From: Bacillus sp. EB01
Lineage (GTDB): Bacteria > Bacillota > Bacilli > Bacillales > Cytobacillaceae
Assembly (NCBI RefSeq): GCF_000613125.1
Contig: NZ_HG964497.1
Span: 4,934,378-4,998,377, forward strand
DNA length: 64,000 nucleotides
Direction of reading: 5' to 3'
The notes under the pieces are model-generated. The model did no database searches. It was not told the DNA's origin and saw only the letters and a list, made by a program, of their open reading frames with translations. The position numbers were made by a program, and so were the translations under genes. Below, piece after piece: positions 7,732 to 16,448 of the stretch (positions are counted from its first letter, which is position 1; every line of letters begins with the position of its first letter).

Positions 7732-8670
7732 ATGAAAACTAAAATTTTTGATGCAATTGAAACGTTTGATACAATCATTATTCATAGACATGTCAGGCCT
7801 GATCCTGATGCTTATGGGTCACAGGGGGGATTGGCTGAAATCCTTAAGGAGTCTTATCCGAATAAATCAATTTACCTTGCCGGCAAAGGGGAAAGAACAC
7901 TGTCGTTTTTATTTGAGCCAGATCAAATTCCTGATGAAATGTACAAAGGAGCATTGGTGATTGTTTGTGATACTGCGAATACAGAGCGCATCTGTGATGA
8001 ACGGTATAGAAATGGTGAAATGCTAATTAAAATTGACCACCATCCAAACGAAGATCAATATGGTGATATCATGTGGGTAGATACCGGTGCAAGCTCGACC
8101 AGCGAGATGATTTATGAGCTTTATCTGGAAGGCAAGGATCGCGGCCTGAAAATGAATGATGAAGCAGCGCGGCGGTTATACGCAGGGATTGTTGGGGATA
8201 CAGGAAGGTTCCTTTATCCAAGTACAACGAATAAGACATTTGCTTATGCCGGGGAATTGATCCGCTACAGTTTTTCCAGAAATGAGCTGTATGACAAAAT
8301 GTATGAGCTCAGCCCCACTATTATAAAACTGAACGGCTACATTCTCCAGCATTTCCGGATGCATGAACACGGTGTTGCCTCAGTGGATTTAACAAAGGAA
8401 CTTCTTGCTGAATTTAACGCTGTTGCTTCGGAGGCATCTCTGCTTGTCAGCACTCTGGGGAATGTTGAAGGTGTAAAAGCGTGGGTGTTTTTTATTGAAG
8501 AAGAAGATCAAATAAGGGTAAGGCTTCGCTCCAGAGGTCCTGTCATCAATGGGGTGGCAAAGAAATTCAATGGAGGCGGCCACCCGCTCGCCGCAGGAGC
8601 TTCCATCTATTCTTGGAACGAGAAAGACAGTGTCCTCCACGAGCTTAAAGAAGTTTGTAAGGAAAATTAG
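7732..8670 (+). CDS. nrnA: NrnA: oligoribonuclease / pAp phosphatase (DHH-DHHA1)
   Basis: Degrades short RNA oligonucleotides to mononucleotides and dephosphorylates 3'-phosphoadenosine 5'-phosphate in the cytoplasm. 312 residues, as in B. subtilis (313). DHH-domain metal ligands are visible in RHVRPDPDA (residues 19-27), VCDTANTER (about 82-90) and KIDHHPNED (about 101-109); the DHHA1 domain ends with the substrate-binding FNGGGHPLAAGA near residue 283. AAGGAAAAGGAG upstream of the ATG is the ribosome binding site. It is monocistronic here, with a terminator after it. It converges with ytrI, separated from it by two repeat copies. Confidence 0.96.
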   Translation: MKTKIFDAIETFDTIIIHRHVRPDPDAYGSQGGLAEILKESYPNKSIYLAGKGERTLSFLFEPDQIPDEMYKGALVIVCDTANTERICDERYRNGEMLIKIDHHPNEDQYGDIMWVDTGASSTSEMIYELYLEGKDRGLKMNDEAARRLYAGIVGDTGRFLYPSTTNKTFAYAGELIRYSFSRNELYDKMYELSPTIIKLNGYILQHFRMHEHGVASVDLTKELLAEFNAVASEASLLVSTLGNVEGVKAWVFFIEEEDQIRVRLRSRGPVINGVAKKFNGGGHPLAAGASIYSWNEKDSVLHELKEVCKEN

Positions 8671-8682
8671 TTGTAAACAATA

Positions 8683-8716
8683 GAGGCTCCCGCTAAAAAT
8701 GCGAGAGCCTTTTTAA
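8683..8716 (+). terminator. Terminator after nrnA
   Basis: AGGCTCCCGC (8684-8693) pairs with GCGAGAGCCT (8701-8710) with one mismatch, followed by TTTTAATAA. Confidence 0.85.
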
Positions 8717-8749
8717 TAAAATCAGAAAGTATATCTTCTTTGAGAACTG

Positions 8750-9006
8750 TCTAGCTCCACAAGGAAGGCTTCGGCAGCATCAGCATCGCACGGAGAAAAA
8801 GTGATAGCACAAGGAAAGCTCCCTCGAAATTACATCGCACGAAATTACGCGATAGCGTAATGAGGATTTTCGAGGAGTCCATACGGTGCTGGCCACTAAG
8901 GAAAGCTCCTGAGAATAATCATCGCAGGGACACAAAGGAAAGCTCCAGCGAATTAACATCGCAGAGACAGGCGCATTTTGCCTGTCACGAAGGCGCTTGC
9001 GCTTTT
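8750..9006 (+). repeat. Dispersed repeat element, copy 2a
   Basis: Begins TCTAGCTCCACAAGGAA and ends GCGCTTGCGCTTTT. It carries several segments shared with copy 3 (CACGAAATTACGCGATAGCG, CACTAAGGAAAGCTC) and the GACAGGC...GCCTGTC hairpin. Segments such as GGAAAGCTCC are internally repeated several times. It lies directly after the nrnA terminator and is immediately followed by a second, shorter copy. Confidence 0.8.
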
Positions 9007-9009
9007 CTT

Positions 9010-9156
9010 GTCTAGCTCCAGCGCCTAGCGCCTAGTGTACTTCGGTCCTCTCGTTACGATAAGTCAACATCGATTCGCTAGTGCTCATCGTGTTTCCTTT
9101 ATCTCCTTCGAGGCCCTCCAGTCCATACGGCGCTGGTCAAGGCGCTGGAGCTTTTC
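9010..9156 (+). repeat. Dispersed repeat element, copy 2b, with terminal inverted repeats
   Basis: This short copy shows the element ends most clearly: CTAGCTCCAGCGCC at the left and GGCGCTGGAGC at the right (9141-9151) are inverted repeats. The right end reaches the stop codon of ytrI (TAG on the minus strand at 9156-9158). There is no coding potential. Confidence 0.8.
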
Positions 9157-9659
9157 TATCTATCCAGATTGATATGAAGCTGGATAACGAGTGTTGTATA
9201 GATAATTATTTCAGTCACTTCAAGCCGATATTTCTTGTCGTTAATGGTCACTCTTCTATTCTCAATAACCCTTTTTATTAACTCTTTGTTTTTAAAAGCA
9301 ACCTCCAGATCCTTTGTCTTCAAAGTTTTTAAATCTTCCATGACAGCGTCCTCTGTCTCGTGGACGCTGAGGAGATCGAGCCGATATTTTTGATGGTTTG
9401 TTATTTTGACCTGGATATTCTGGATAAGAAGCTGTTCGATATTTTGCTTGTTTAAGTTCTTGTAATCTTCCTGCCAAATAGCAATATCATCCTGGAGCTT
9501 CTTTATTTCATCCTGCTGGTCCTTTACAAGGATTGATTGCTGTTCCTGAAATACTCCGTTTATATAAATGAATATAGACCAGCTGATAGCTGCCCCAATC
9601 GCCATTCCGGCGAAGAACCTTTGCCAGGACCTGTCATTATACAATGGCGGAACTCTCAT
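9156..9659 (-). CDS. ytrI: YtrI sporulation membrane protein
   Basis: 167 residues, the same as B. subtilis YtrI, a mother-cell protein needed for efficient sporulation. A basic N-terminus (MRVPPLYNDRSWQRF) precedes one transmembrane segment (about 17-38), followed by a long charged, probably coiled-coil region (about 42-75) and a C-terminal domain. The start at 9659 overlaps the ytrH stop as ATGA, indicating translational coupling; the longer frame to 9686 lies inside ytrH and is rejected. In B. subtilis the pair is made under SigE control; I did not locate a certain SigE promoter here. The gene's stop codon abuts a repeat element. Confidence 0.92.
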   Translation of the reverse strand: MRVPPLYNDRSWQRFFAGMAIGAAISWSIFIYINGVFQEQQSILVKDQQDEIKKLQDDIAIWQEDYKNLNKQNIEQLLIQNIQVKITNHQKYRLDLLSVHETEDAVMEDLKTLKTKDLEVAFKNKELIKRVIENRRVTINDKKYRLEVTEIIIYTTLVIQLHINLDR

Positions 9660-9994
9660 GGTGTCATATGCTCCTGAGTAAACCATTCAATTAGGAGTGC
9701 CCCGGTTTGAGCTCCTCCAAGCGCGGACAGAATTACTAAGATTTGCTTAAAAATGTCCCGAGTTTGCCCCTCAAATATGCCTCTTTCAAATTGGTAAACT
9801 GCATCAAAGGTACCGCCAATTGCAGCAACAATGGCCCATATCCTCAATGAGGATGACAACCTTGTAATCGCCGTAAGTGCCGGCTGTCCAGTCAGGAACG
9901 AAGCAATTCCCCCAATGATAGCACCACCGAGCAGAACTCCAAGAGCAATGAAATAACTTTCAATAAATGATGGGAAGAAACCTGCCTGATTCAT
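9656..9994 (-). CDS. ytrH: YtrH sporulation membrane protein
   Basis: 112 residues with three to four hydrophobic segments (about 10-35, 50-70 and 85-105), matching B. subtilis YtrH in size, in sequence pattern (GGTFDAVYQFERGIFEG, TGQPALTAITRL) and in its position upstream of ytrI. It acts in the mother-cell membrane during sporulation; the molecular role is unknown. The ATG at 9994 is preferred over that at 10003 because AAAGGATGG overlaps the latter and is correctly spaced for the former. It is the first gene of the leftward ytrH-ytrI operon and is divergent from dnaE. Confidence 0.9.
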   Translation of the reverse strand: MNQAGFFPSFIESYFIALGVLLGGAIIGGIASFLTGQPALTAITRLSSSLRIWAIVAAIGGTFDAVYQFERGIFEGQTRDIFKQILVILSALGGAQTGALLIEWFTQEHMTP

Positions 9995-10070
9995 AGAATC
10001 CATCCTTTTTTATTGGCTGACTAAATACGTTAAACTAAATAATTACAGAAGCGAAGGTACTTAATTAATT

Positions 10071-10187
10071 GGAGCGGAAGGCACGTAGACTCGTTCGGAA
10101 ATCCGAAATATGCATTTTCTCCTGCGGTGCTTTCTCAAGGATGATTATTCAAAGGAGCTTTCCTTTGTGGAGCGGAAATGACGGAGG
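10071..10187. repeat. Degenerate interspersed repeat bounded by GGAGCGGAA
   Basis: A sequence flanked by GGAGCGGAA on both sides (10071 and 10169) with TAGACTCGTTCGGAAATCCG and CATTTTCTCCTGCGG inside. It resembles the common Bacillaceae 'GGAGCGGAAGG...ACTCCTGCGG' repeat. An inverted partial copy lies at 28636-28680. The rest of 9995-10457 holds only the two divergent promoter regions. Confidence 0.6.
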
Positions 10188-10396
10188 AAATTAAGTTTAA
10201 ACTATGTAGAATAAACTTAACTTTTTAAAATCCATATCATGAGGCGCTTTTGAGATCGCGGGCGGTTCTAATAGCGGTGAAAATAACCGCATTGCCAGAT
10301 CCCATACTTAATCTTATGGGCTGAAGTGAGCCAATATGAGACAAACCTAACCTTTTAACTTTCAATAGCTCTCAGTAAAAAAAGGGGAACATATAT

Positions 10397-10425
10397 TTTC
10401 TTTTCCCTAGCTGAACAACTATAAT
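10397..10425 (+). promoter_or_regulatory. Possible dnaE promoter
   Basis: TATAAT at 10420-10425, 17 bases after a weak -35 (TTTCTT, 10397-10402). It is the best SigA-like match before dnaE. Confidence 0.4.
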
Positions 10426-10457
10426 AAGAGTAAGAAAAAACATAAGGGCGTGAATCT

Positions 10458-13400
10458 ATGTCGTTTATCCATCTCCAAACATATAGCGCATACAGCCTTC
10501 TCACAAGCACAGCTTCTATTCCGGGTCTCGTGGCGGATGCGAAGAAGAAAGGCTATCTTGCACTCGCCCTTACCGACCGGAACGTCCTGTACGGGGCAAT
10601 TGAATTTTATAAGGAATGCAAAAAAAATGGTGTAAAGCCAATTTTGGGGCTTACAGTTGATGTGTTGAGTGACCTTAACGAAGGAGAGGCGTTTCCGCTT
10701 GTCCTGCTCGCCAAAAACCGGCTGGGCTTCGGAAATCTCCTTAAAATATCAAGTGCGGTTCAAACAAAATCTGCGGAAGGATTGCCTATGAAATGGCTAA
10801 AATCTTATGCCGCTGGCCTAATTGCCCTGACTCCTGGTTTGGAAGGAGAAATTGAAACGCTCCTTCTTAAGGAGGAAAGAGATGAGGCAGCCTTACTTGC
10901 AGGACTGTTTAAAGGACTTTTTAATAATGAGTTTTATTTTTCCCTGCAGGATCATGGCCTTGAACAGGAGCATACCTTGAACTACCAGCTGTCCGAGCTT
11001 GCTAAAGAACTTTCAATTGGGACCGTTGCTAGCAATTCAGTGCATTACCTAAGTGCTGAGGATGCTCTTGCCCATGAATGCCTGCTTGCAATCCGGGATG
11101 GGGCCAAGCTTCAGGACGATGACAGGCCAAAACTGCAGGGAACAGGATACTATCTTAAAGAGCCAAAGGAAATGACCGAGCTGTTTGCCGGTTATCCCGA
11201 TGCCTTGGAAAATACCATTGGGATTGCTGGGAAATGTTCTGTTGAATTCGAGTTTGGAAAATTCCATATGCCTGACTATCCTCTTCCTGAGGGGGGGTCT
11301 CCCGAAAGCAAGCTGGAGAGCCTTTGCCTGGAAGGGTTAAACAAACGTCTTCCGGGCTGCGGCGAGGAGTATTTTGAAAGGCTTCGTTATGAACTTGATG
11401 TTATAAAGAAAATGCGGTACAGCGATTATTTCCTGATTGTTTGGGACTTTATGAAGTACGCGCGTGATCACGGCATTCTGACTGGACCAGGACGTGGCTC
11501 GGCTGCCGGATCGCTAGTTGCTTATTCCCTTTACATAACCGATGTCGATCCGCTTGAGCATGGGCTTTTGTTCGAGCGTTTCCTGAACCCTGAACGAATC
11601 ACTATGCCCGATATTGATATTGACTTTCCGGACCACAGGCGCGATGAAATGATTGCATATGTTGCCGGAAAATATGGCGAACTCCATGTTGCACAAATTA
11701 CTACTTTTGGGACTCTCGCAGCTAAGGCTGCTCTCCGGGATGTTGGAAGGGCATTCGGCTTGAATACAAAAGAATTGGATCAGCTATCAAAGTCCATTCC
11801 ATCCAGAAATGGGATAACGCTTGAGGAAGCGTATCGCGAGTCTTCAAGACTAAGGAATATCATTGCTGAAAATCCGACTTATACAAAACTTTTTGACACG
11901 GCAAAAAAGCTCGAAGGTTTACCGCGCCATACGTCGACACATGCTGCCGGTGTCGTCATTACTGGAAGCCAGCTTGTTGACCTCATCCCGATTCAAGGAG
12001 GGCACAATCAAGTATATCTGACTCAATATTCGATGGAGCACCTTGAGGATATTGGGTTATTGAAAATGGATTTCCTGGGGCTTCGCAATTTGACCTTATT
12101 GGAGGCGATAGCGGATTCAATCAGAAGGGACACCGGAAAGAAGCTTGATATACGCTCAATCCCGCTTAATGACTCAAAAACCTTCAGCTTGCTGGCAAAA
12201 GGCGAAACAACAGGGATATTTCAGCTTGAATCGGAAGGCATGCGAAAAGTGCTTGTCCGCCTGAAGCCTAACCGTTTTGAGGATATTGTCGCGGTCAATG
12301 CCTTGTACCGTCCTGGACCAATGGAGAATATCCCGCTGTTCATAGACAGGAAGCATGGACGCGAAAAAATCACTTATCCCCATGAGGTGCTCAAGCCCAT
12401 TCTTGAACCAACCTATGGTGTCATAGTCTATCAGGAACAGATCATGCAGGTTGCCTCGGAAATGGCTGGTTTTTCACTAGGGGAAGCCGACCTGCTCCGA
12501 AGAGCTGTAAGCAAAAAGAAAAAGGACGTACTTGATAAAGAAAGAGAGCATTTTGTGGCTGGAGCCCTGAAAAAAGGTTACGATGCTTCAGCTGCGAACG
12601 AAGTATACGATTTAATCGTCAGGTTCGCCAATTACGGTTTCAATAAGAGCCATGCTGTTGCGTACAGTGTCATATCGTGCCAGCTGGCCTACCTGAAAGC
12701 GCACTATCCCACTCATTTTATGGCAGGACTGCTGACTTCAGCCCTCGGAAATGATACAAAAATTGCTCAATATATCAGGGAACTGAAAGGCCTTGGACTC
12801 GAAGTGCTGCCTCCTTCCATTAACAAGAGCAAATATTCCTTTCATGTTGAATCCGGAAAGATCCGTTATGCATTAGCAGGTATTAAAGGCGTTGGCGGGA
12901 CGGTCGTGAGGGATATAGCGGAGGCGAGGAGAGGAAAGCCTTTTAAGGGTCTTTTTGACTTTTGCATTCGCCTTCCACAAAAGTCCGCTTCACGGAAAAC
13001 ACTTGAGGCGCTGGTACATTCGGGCAGTTTCGATGAATTTGGAATGGATCGTGCTTCGCTGCTCGCAAGCCTTGATATTGCCATCGAGCATGCACAGCTT
13101 ATGAGGCCTGAGGAGGATGGACAGGCTGGCCTTTTTTCTACAGAGGATTTTATGCCAGAGCCAAAATATGTTGAAGTAGATCCTATAAGATTAGAGGATA
13201 AGCTAGCTTTTGAAAAAGAAGTGCTCGGCTTTTATCTGTCCAGCCATCCTCTTTCCATGCATGAGAAGGCCTTGCAGGAGTGTGGGGCAAAATCCATAAC
13301 AGAGCTGGCGAAAGAAACAGGCTTTGCTGCGGCTGGGATTTATATAACAAGTTCCAAAGTAATCCGTACCAAAAAGGGTGAGCCGATGGCCTTTTTGACT

Positions 13401-13835
13401 ATAAATGATTCGAGTGGTGATATGGAGGCGGTCGCATTTCCGGATGTATACAGGAAACATTCAAAGCAGTTGAACCAGGGGCGGATGGCTGTTATTGAAG
13501 GGAAAACCGAAGAAAGAAATGGCAAGCTTCAATTTATTATTCGGAATTCGGCTGACATAGATGAATGGCTTCAAAATCATCGGAAGGAACGATTATACCT
13601 TAGGCTGACTGCCTATAATCAGGAGACTGGGCGCCTATCTGAACTAAAGGAGATCCTTTCCTCAAACAAAGGTACAACCGAAGTGATCCTCCATTATGAC
13701 GGTGCCAATAAGACGGTGAAGCTTGGGGCGCAACACCAGGTCACCCCATCCGATTCACTCCTCGAGGAGCTGAAGAGGTTCCTTGGTGAAGAAAATGTTG
13801 TCGTCAACCACCCGCCGCTAAAACAGAAGCCTTGA
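10458..13835 (+). CDS. dnaE: DNA polymerase III alpha subunit, DnaE type
   Basis: The second replicative polymerase of Firmicutes; it extends RNA primers before hand-off to PolC. 1125 residues against 1115 in B. subtilis. An N-terminal PHP domain (about 1-200; HLQTYSAYSLL) lacks a separate exonuclease insert, which distinguishes it from PolC. The catalytic aspartates are in MPDIDIDFPD (about residue 383), with the third in the region of LLKMDFLGLR (about 536). The C-terminal part has helix-hairpin-helix sequence (IKGVGGTVVRD) and an OB-fold (about 955-1030). The ribosome binding site AAGGGCG precedes the ATG. It is divergent from ytrH, and the next gene, ytsJ, has its own promoter. Confidence 0.97.
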   Translation: MSFIHLQTYSAYSLLTSTASIPGLVADAKKKGYLALALTDRNVLYGAIEFYKECKKNGVKPILGLTVDVLSDLNEGEAFPLVLLAKNRLGFGNLLKISSAVQTKSAEGLPMKWLKSYAAGLIALTPGLEGEIETLLLKEERDEAALLAGLFKGLFNNEFYFSLQDHGLEQEHTLNYQLSELAKELSIGTVASNSVHYLSAEDALAHECLLAIRDGAKLQDDDRPKLQGTGYYLKEPKEMTELFAGYPDALENTIGIAGKCSVEFEFGKFHMPDYPLPEGGSPESKLESLCLEGLNKRLPGCGEEYFERLRYELDVIKKMRYSDYFLIVWDFMKYARDHGILTGPGRGSAAGSLVAYSLYITDVDPLEHGLLFERFLNPERITMPDIDIDFPDHRRDEMIAYVAGKYGELHVAQITTFGTLAAKAALRDVGRAFGLNTKELDQLSKSIPSRNGITLEEAYRESSRLRNIIAENPTYTKLFDTAKKLEGLPRHTSTHAAGVVITGSQLVDLIPIQGGHNQVYLTQYSMEHLEDIGLLKMDFLGLRNLTLLEAIADSIRRDTGKKLDIRSIPLNDSKTFSLLAKGETTGIFQLESEGMRKVLVRLKPNRFEDIVAVNALYRPGPMENIPLFIDRKHGREKITYPHEVLKPILEPTYGVIVYQEQIMQVASEMAGFSLGEADLLRRAVSKKKKDVLDKEREHFVAGALKKGYDASAANEVYDLIVRFANYGFNKSHAVAYSVISCQLAYLKAHYPTHFMAGLLTSALGNDTKIAQYIRELKGLGLEVLPPSINKSKYSFHVESGKIRYALAGIKGVGGTVVRDIAEARRGKPFKGLFDFCIRLPQKSASRKTLEALVHSGSFDEFGMDRASLLASLDIAIEHAQLMRPEEDGQAGLFSTEDFMPEPKYVEVDPIRLEDKLAFEKEVLGFYLSSHPLSMHEKALQECGAKSITELAKETGFAAAGIYITSSKVIRTKKGEPMAFLTINDSSGDMEAVAFPDVYRKHSKQLNQGRMAVIEGKTEERNGKLQFIIRNSADIDEWLQNHRKERLYLRLTAYNQETGRLSELKEILSSNKGTTEVILHYDGANKTVKLGAQHQVTPSDSLLEELKRFLGEENVVVNHPPLKQKP

Positions 13836-14017
13836 TGAAATGTGGAGCACAATCCTTTACAATTAGTTGGATATTTAACGACAAAAACATGCCACCTAAA
13901 CTGGAGGGTATTGCTGTTGGCTGATTAATTGGACAGCCTAACCGAAAAACCATATCCTAAATTACTTTTACACTGTGGTCCTTTTATCGAGTATCCAGAG
14001 AAAGTAAAATAAGAGGA

Positions 14018-14200
14018 ACTTTTCCGCTTAGATGGGGATTTGAGCTCGTATCAGTGTATATAAGTGGAGATTTTCCGGTTATGAAAAGCAAAAGTAGCCA
14101 ATTTCATATGTTTTGGGCTAATAGTCGGAATCTCTCCGTTTATTCAAGTCATTTTCAACGATATGAACTAATTAGGCTGAATTTCTCCGTCTATTTATCA
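14018..14200. repeat. Degenerate tandem units, family C (about 51-61 bp)
   Basis: Four TCCG-centred motifs (CTTTTCCGCTTA, TTTTCCGGTTAT, TCTCTCCGTTTATT, TTTCTCCGTCTATT) at 14023, 14074, 14135 and 14186, each partnered with a downstream near-inverse such as ATAAGTGGAGA. Spacing is 51, 61 and 51 bases. It lies in the 557-base gap between dnaE and ytsJ, which otherwise holds only the ytsJ promoter. The array contains a spurious 67-codon frame. Confidence 0.6.
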
Positions 14201-14284
14201 GCTCGGCAGCTTAACCTGTTTCCCCATCCATTAATTGCGGCCCCAGACTTCTCTTGAAAATTTGTTTAGCTAATAATATTACAC

Positions 14285-14312
14285 TTTACAAGGGTTACAG
14301 ATATGGTATAGT
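14285..14312 (+). promoter_or_regulatory. Predicted ytsJ promoter
   Basis: TTTACA (14285-14290), a 16-base spacer and TATAGT (14307-14312). The expected transcription start, near 14319, lies just before the palindromic operator. Confidence 0.6.
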
Positions 14313-14326
14313 GTTTAAGAGACAGC

Positions 14327-14339
14327 GTGGTCTGACCAC
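14327..14339. promoter_or_regulatory. GntR/FadR-type operator before ytsJ
   Basis: GTGGTCTGACCAC is a perfect palindrome around one central base and fits the TGGTNNNACCA pattern bound by FadR-subfamily GntR regulators. It lies about 8-20 bases after the predicted transcription start. The same site with one change occurs before accD at 16356-16368. Confidence 0.65.
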
Positions 14340-14392
14340 TTTTGAATAAATAATTTATATAATTCCTGACATTTCTAGAGGAGTGAATTGCC

Positions 14393-15631
14393 TTGACATT
14401 GCGAGAAGAAGCCCTTCATATGCACCGCCTTCATCGAGGAAAATTGGAATCAAAGTCGAAAGTTGAAGTAAGAAATGCCAGGGATTTAAGCCTTGCATAC
14501 TCACCAGGAGTAGCAGAACCTTGCAAAGAAATCTATGATAAACCCGAAACTGTTTATGATTATACAATGAAGGGCAATATGGTTGCTGTCGTGTCCGACG
14601 GCACCGCAGTACTCGGCCTGGGCAATATTGGACCTGAAGCTGCTCTTCCTGTTATGGAAGGAAAGGCTGTGCTTTTCAAAAGCTTTGCCGGAGTCGATGC
14701 CTTTCCCATCTGCCTGAATACAACAGATGTTGAAAAAATTATTGAAACTGTCAAGCTGCTTGAGCCAACTTTTGGCGGTGTCAATCTTGAAGACATAGCA
14801 GCGCCAAATTGTTTTGAAATCGAAGAACGCCTTAAAAAGGAAACAAATATTCCAATATTCCATGATGACCAGCATGGCACTGCGATTGTTACTGCAGCGG
14901 GACTTGTGAATGCACTGAAGCTTACAGGCAAGAAGATGACTGAAATTAAAGTCGTAGCTAATGGTGCGGGTGCGGCCGGTATAGCCATTATTAAATTGCT
15001 TTATCATTATGGCGTACGTGATATTATCATGTGCGATACAAAAGGCGCCATTTATGAAGGACGCCCGACTGGGATGAACAAGATAAAGGACCAGGTCGCT
15101 AAGTTCACGAACCGTGATAGAATTCATGGGGAGCTTGTTGATGTTATCAAAGGCGCCGATGTTTTCATTGGAGTTTCCGCGGCTGGATCAGTGACAAAAG
15201 AAATGGTTGCTTCGATGAACGAAGGATCAATTATTTTTGCGATGGCCAATCCTGTTCCGGAAATTATGCCTGATGAAGCAAAGGCTGCGGGTGCAAGGGT
15301 GGTAGGGACAGGACGTTCCGATTTCCCTAATCAGGTGAACAATGTCCTGGCGTTTCCCGGGATTTTCAGGGGAGCACTTGATGCCCGCGCGACTCATATA
15401 AATGAAGCAATGAAAATTGCCGCGGTCAGAGCAATTGCAAGTCTTATCAGTGAGGAAGAACTTCATGAGGATTATGTTATTCCTGGCCCATTCGATCCAA
15501 GGGTTGCTCCTGAGGTTGCAGCAGCGGTTGCAAAGGCTGCTATGGAAACAGGCGTTGCCCGAATCAAGGTAGATCCCGAAGAGGTTAAGGAAAGAACTGC
15601 ACGTCTTTCGATGATAAGTAAAGGACAGTGA
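14393..15631 (+). CDS. ytsJ: NADP-dependent malic enzyme YtsJ
   Basis: Oxidatively decarboxylates malate to pyruvate, making NADPH and linking the TCA cycle to pyruvate. 412 residues (B. subtilis YtsJ 410), a short-form bacterial malic enzyme without a phosphotransacetylase tail. The N-terminal domain has the catalytic SLAYSPGVAEP (about residues 34-44) and GLGNIGPEAALPVMEGKAVLF; the metal/substrate-binding DDQHGTAIV is near 161-169; the NADP-binding Rossmann motif VVANGAGAAGIAI is near 187-199. The start is a TTG with AGGAG upstream. It overlaps the following GntR gene by four bases, so the enzyme and regulator are co-translated. A palindromic operator lies just after its promoter. Confidence 0.95.
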   Translation: MTLREEALHMHRLHRGKLESKSKVEVRNARDLSLAYSPGVAEPCKEIYDKPETVYDYTMKGNMVAVVSDGTAVLGLGNIGPEAALPVMEGKAVLFKSFAGVDAFPICLNTTDVEKIIETVKLLEPTFGGVNLEDIAAPNCFEIEERLKKETNIPIFHDDQHGTAIVTAAGLVNALKLTGKKMTEIKVVANGAGAAGIAIIKLLYHYGVRDIIMCDTKGAIYEGRPTGMNKIKDQVAKFTNRDRIHGELVDVIKGADVFIGVSAAGSVTKEMVASMNEGSIIFAMANPVPEIMPDEAKAAGARVVGTGRSDFPNQVNNVLAFPGIFRGALDARATHINEAMKIAAVRAIASLISEEELHEDYVIPGPFDPRVAPEVAAAVAKAAMETGVARIKVDPEEVKERTARLSMISKGQ

Positions 15632-16287
15632 ATATACCTGTGACCGATACCAAGCAGAATTCTAAGGTTTATATCGAAATAGTCAGGCAGCTAAGAGAGA
15701 TGATAACTGCGGATGGACTTAAATCTGGAGATAAAATACCTTCTGAACGGGAATTAACGGAGCGCCTGAATGTCGGGCGTTCCTCCGTTAGAGAAGCACT
15801 TCGGGCATTGGAGCTGCTTGGATTAATTGAAACACGGAGAGGCGAAGGAACCTTTATCCGTGATTTCAAAGGCAACCAGCTAGTCCAGTTATTAAGTACC
15901 TTTGTCCTTCAGGATGACAAGGCCAAGAGAGATGTCAGGGAAACGAAATACTTCCTCGAAATGGATTGCCTTAGAATCATCCTGCAAAAAGGGGCTAATC
16001 AGTCACTTGGCATACTCGCTGCTCTGGCGAAAGAGAAAAAAGTCAATGATGATGAGTTTTTCCGTAATGTCGTTCTTCTTGCAGACAATCACTTGTTCTT
16101 AAGAATATGGGTTATTTTAAAGGACTATTATAATTCTCAGGATTTTGAAAGATTTTCCGCGAAGCCTGAAGAATATGCCCTTTTGGTTAAAGAACTTGAA
16201 TCCGGGGATGAGGCTTCCGTTCTTGGGCAATACAGAAAAATGAGGAATTTGTCAGTTAATGGCCGACAGGAACCGGCATCTTTTTAA
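15628..16287 (+). CDS. GntR/FadR-family transcriptional regulator
   Basis: 219 residues. The N-terminal winged helix is clear (SGDKIPSERELTERLNVGRS, then SVREALRALELLGLIETRRG, about 32-78), and the C-terminal half is an all-helical effector domain shorter than a full FCD domain. The GTG at 15628 overlaps the ytsJ stop (GTGA), but AAAGGA is only two bases from it, so the GTG at 15640 may be the true start. It lies between ytsJ and accDA, and both flanking promoters carry the same palindrome of the FadR-subfamily type, so it probably represses itself with ytsJ and also accDA, sensing a carbon or lipid intermediate. The target set is inference; the family assignment is firm. Confidence 0.88.
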   Translation: MNIPVTDTKQNSKVYIEIVRQLREMITADGLKSGDKIPSERELTERLNVGRSSVREALRALELLGLIETRRGEGTFIRDFKGNQLVQLLSTFVLQDDKAKRDVRETKYFLEMDCLRIILQKGANQSLGILAALAKEKKVNDDEFFRNVVLLADNHLFLRIWVILKDYYNSQDFERFSAKPEEYALLVKELESGDEASVLGQYRKMRNLSVNGRQEPASF

Positions 16288-16355
16288 TAAGAAATCAACT
16301 ATAGTATTATAGGTCAAGCAAGCTTAGGCAGAGCCGGGCCTTTTTAATCAGGTTA

Positions 16356-16368
16356 GTGGTCTGGCCAC
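16356..16368. promoter_or_regulatory. GntR/FadR-type operator before accD
   Basis: GTGGTCTGGCCAC, extended to AGTGG...CCACT, matches the ytsJ-upstream palindrome at 12 of 13 positions. It lies 80 bases before accD. Confidence 0.6.
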
Positions 16369-16448
16369 TTTAGGTTCGGCCTTATATTGATGCAAGTACA
16401 TGAGAAGGCGAAACTTTTTATTCCGTTACTATTTAGGGAGGTACGAAC

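Noticed and set aside
14054-14257. 67-codon frame between dnaE and ytsJ
   Set aside because: It lies on the family C repeat array and has no start signals.
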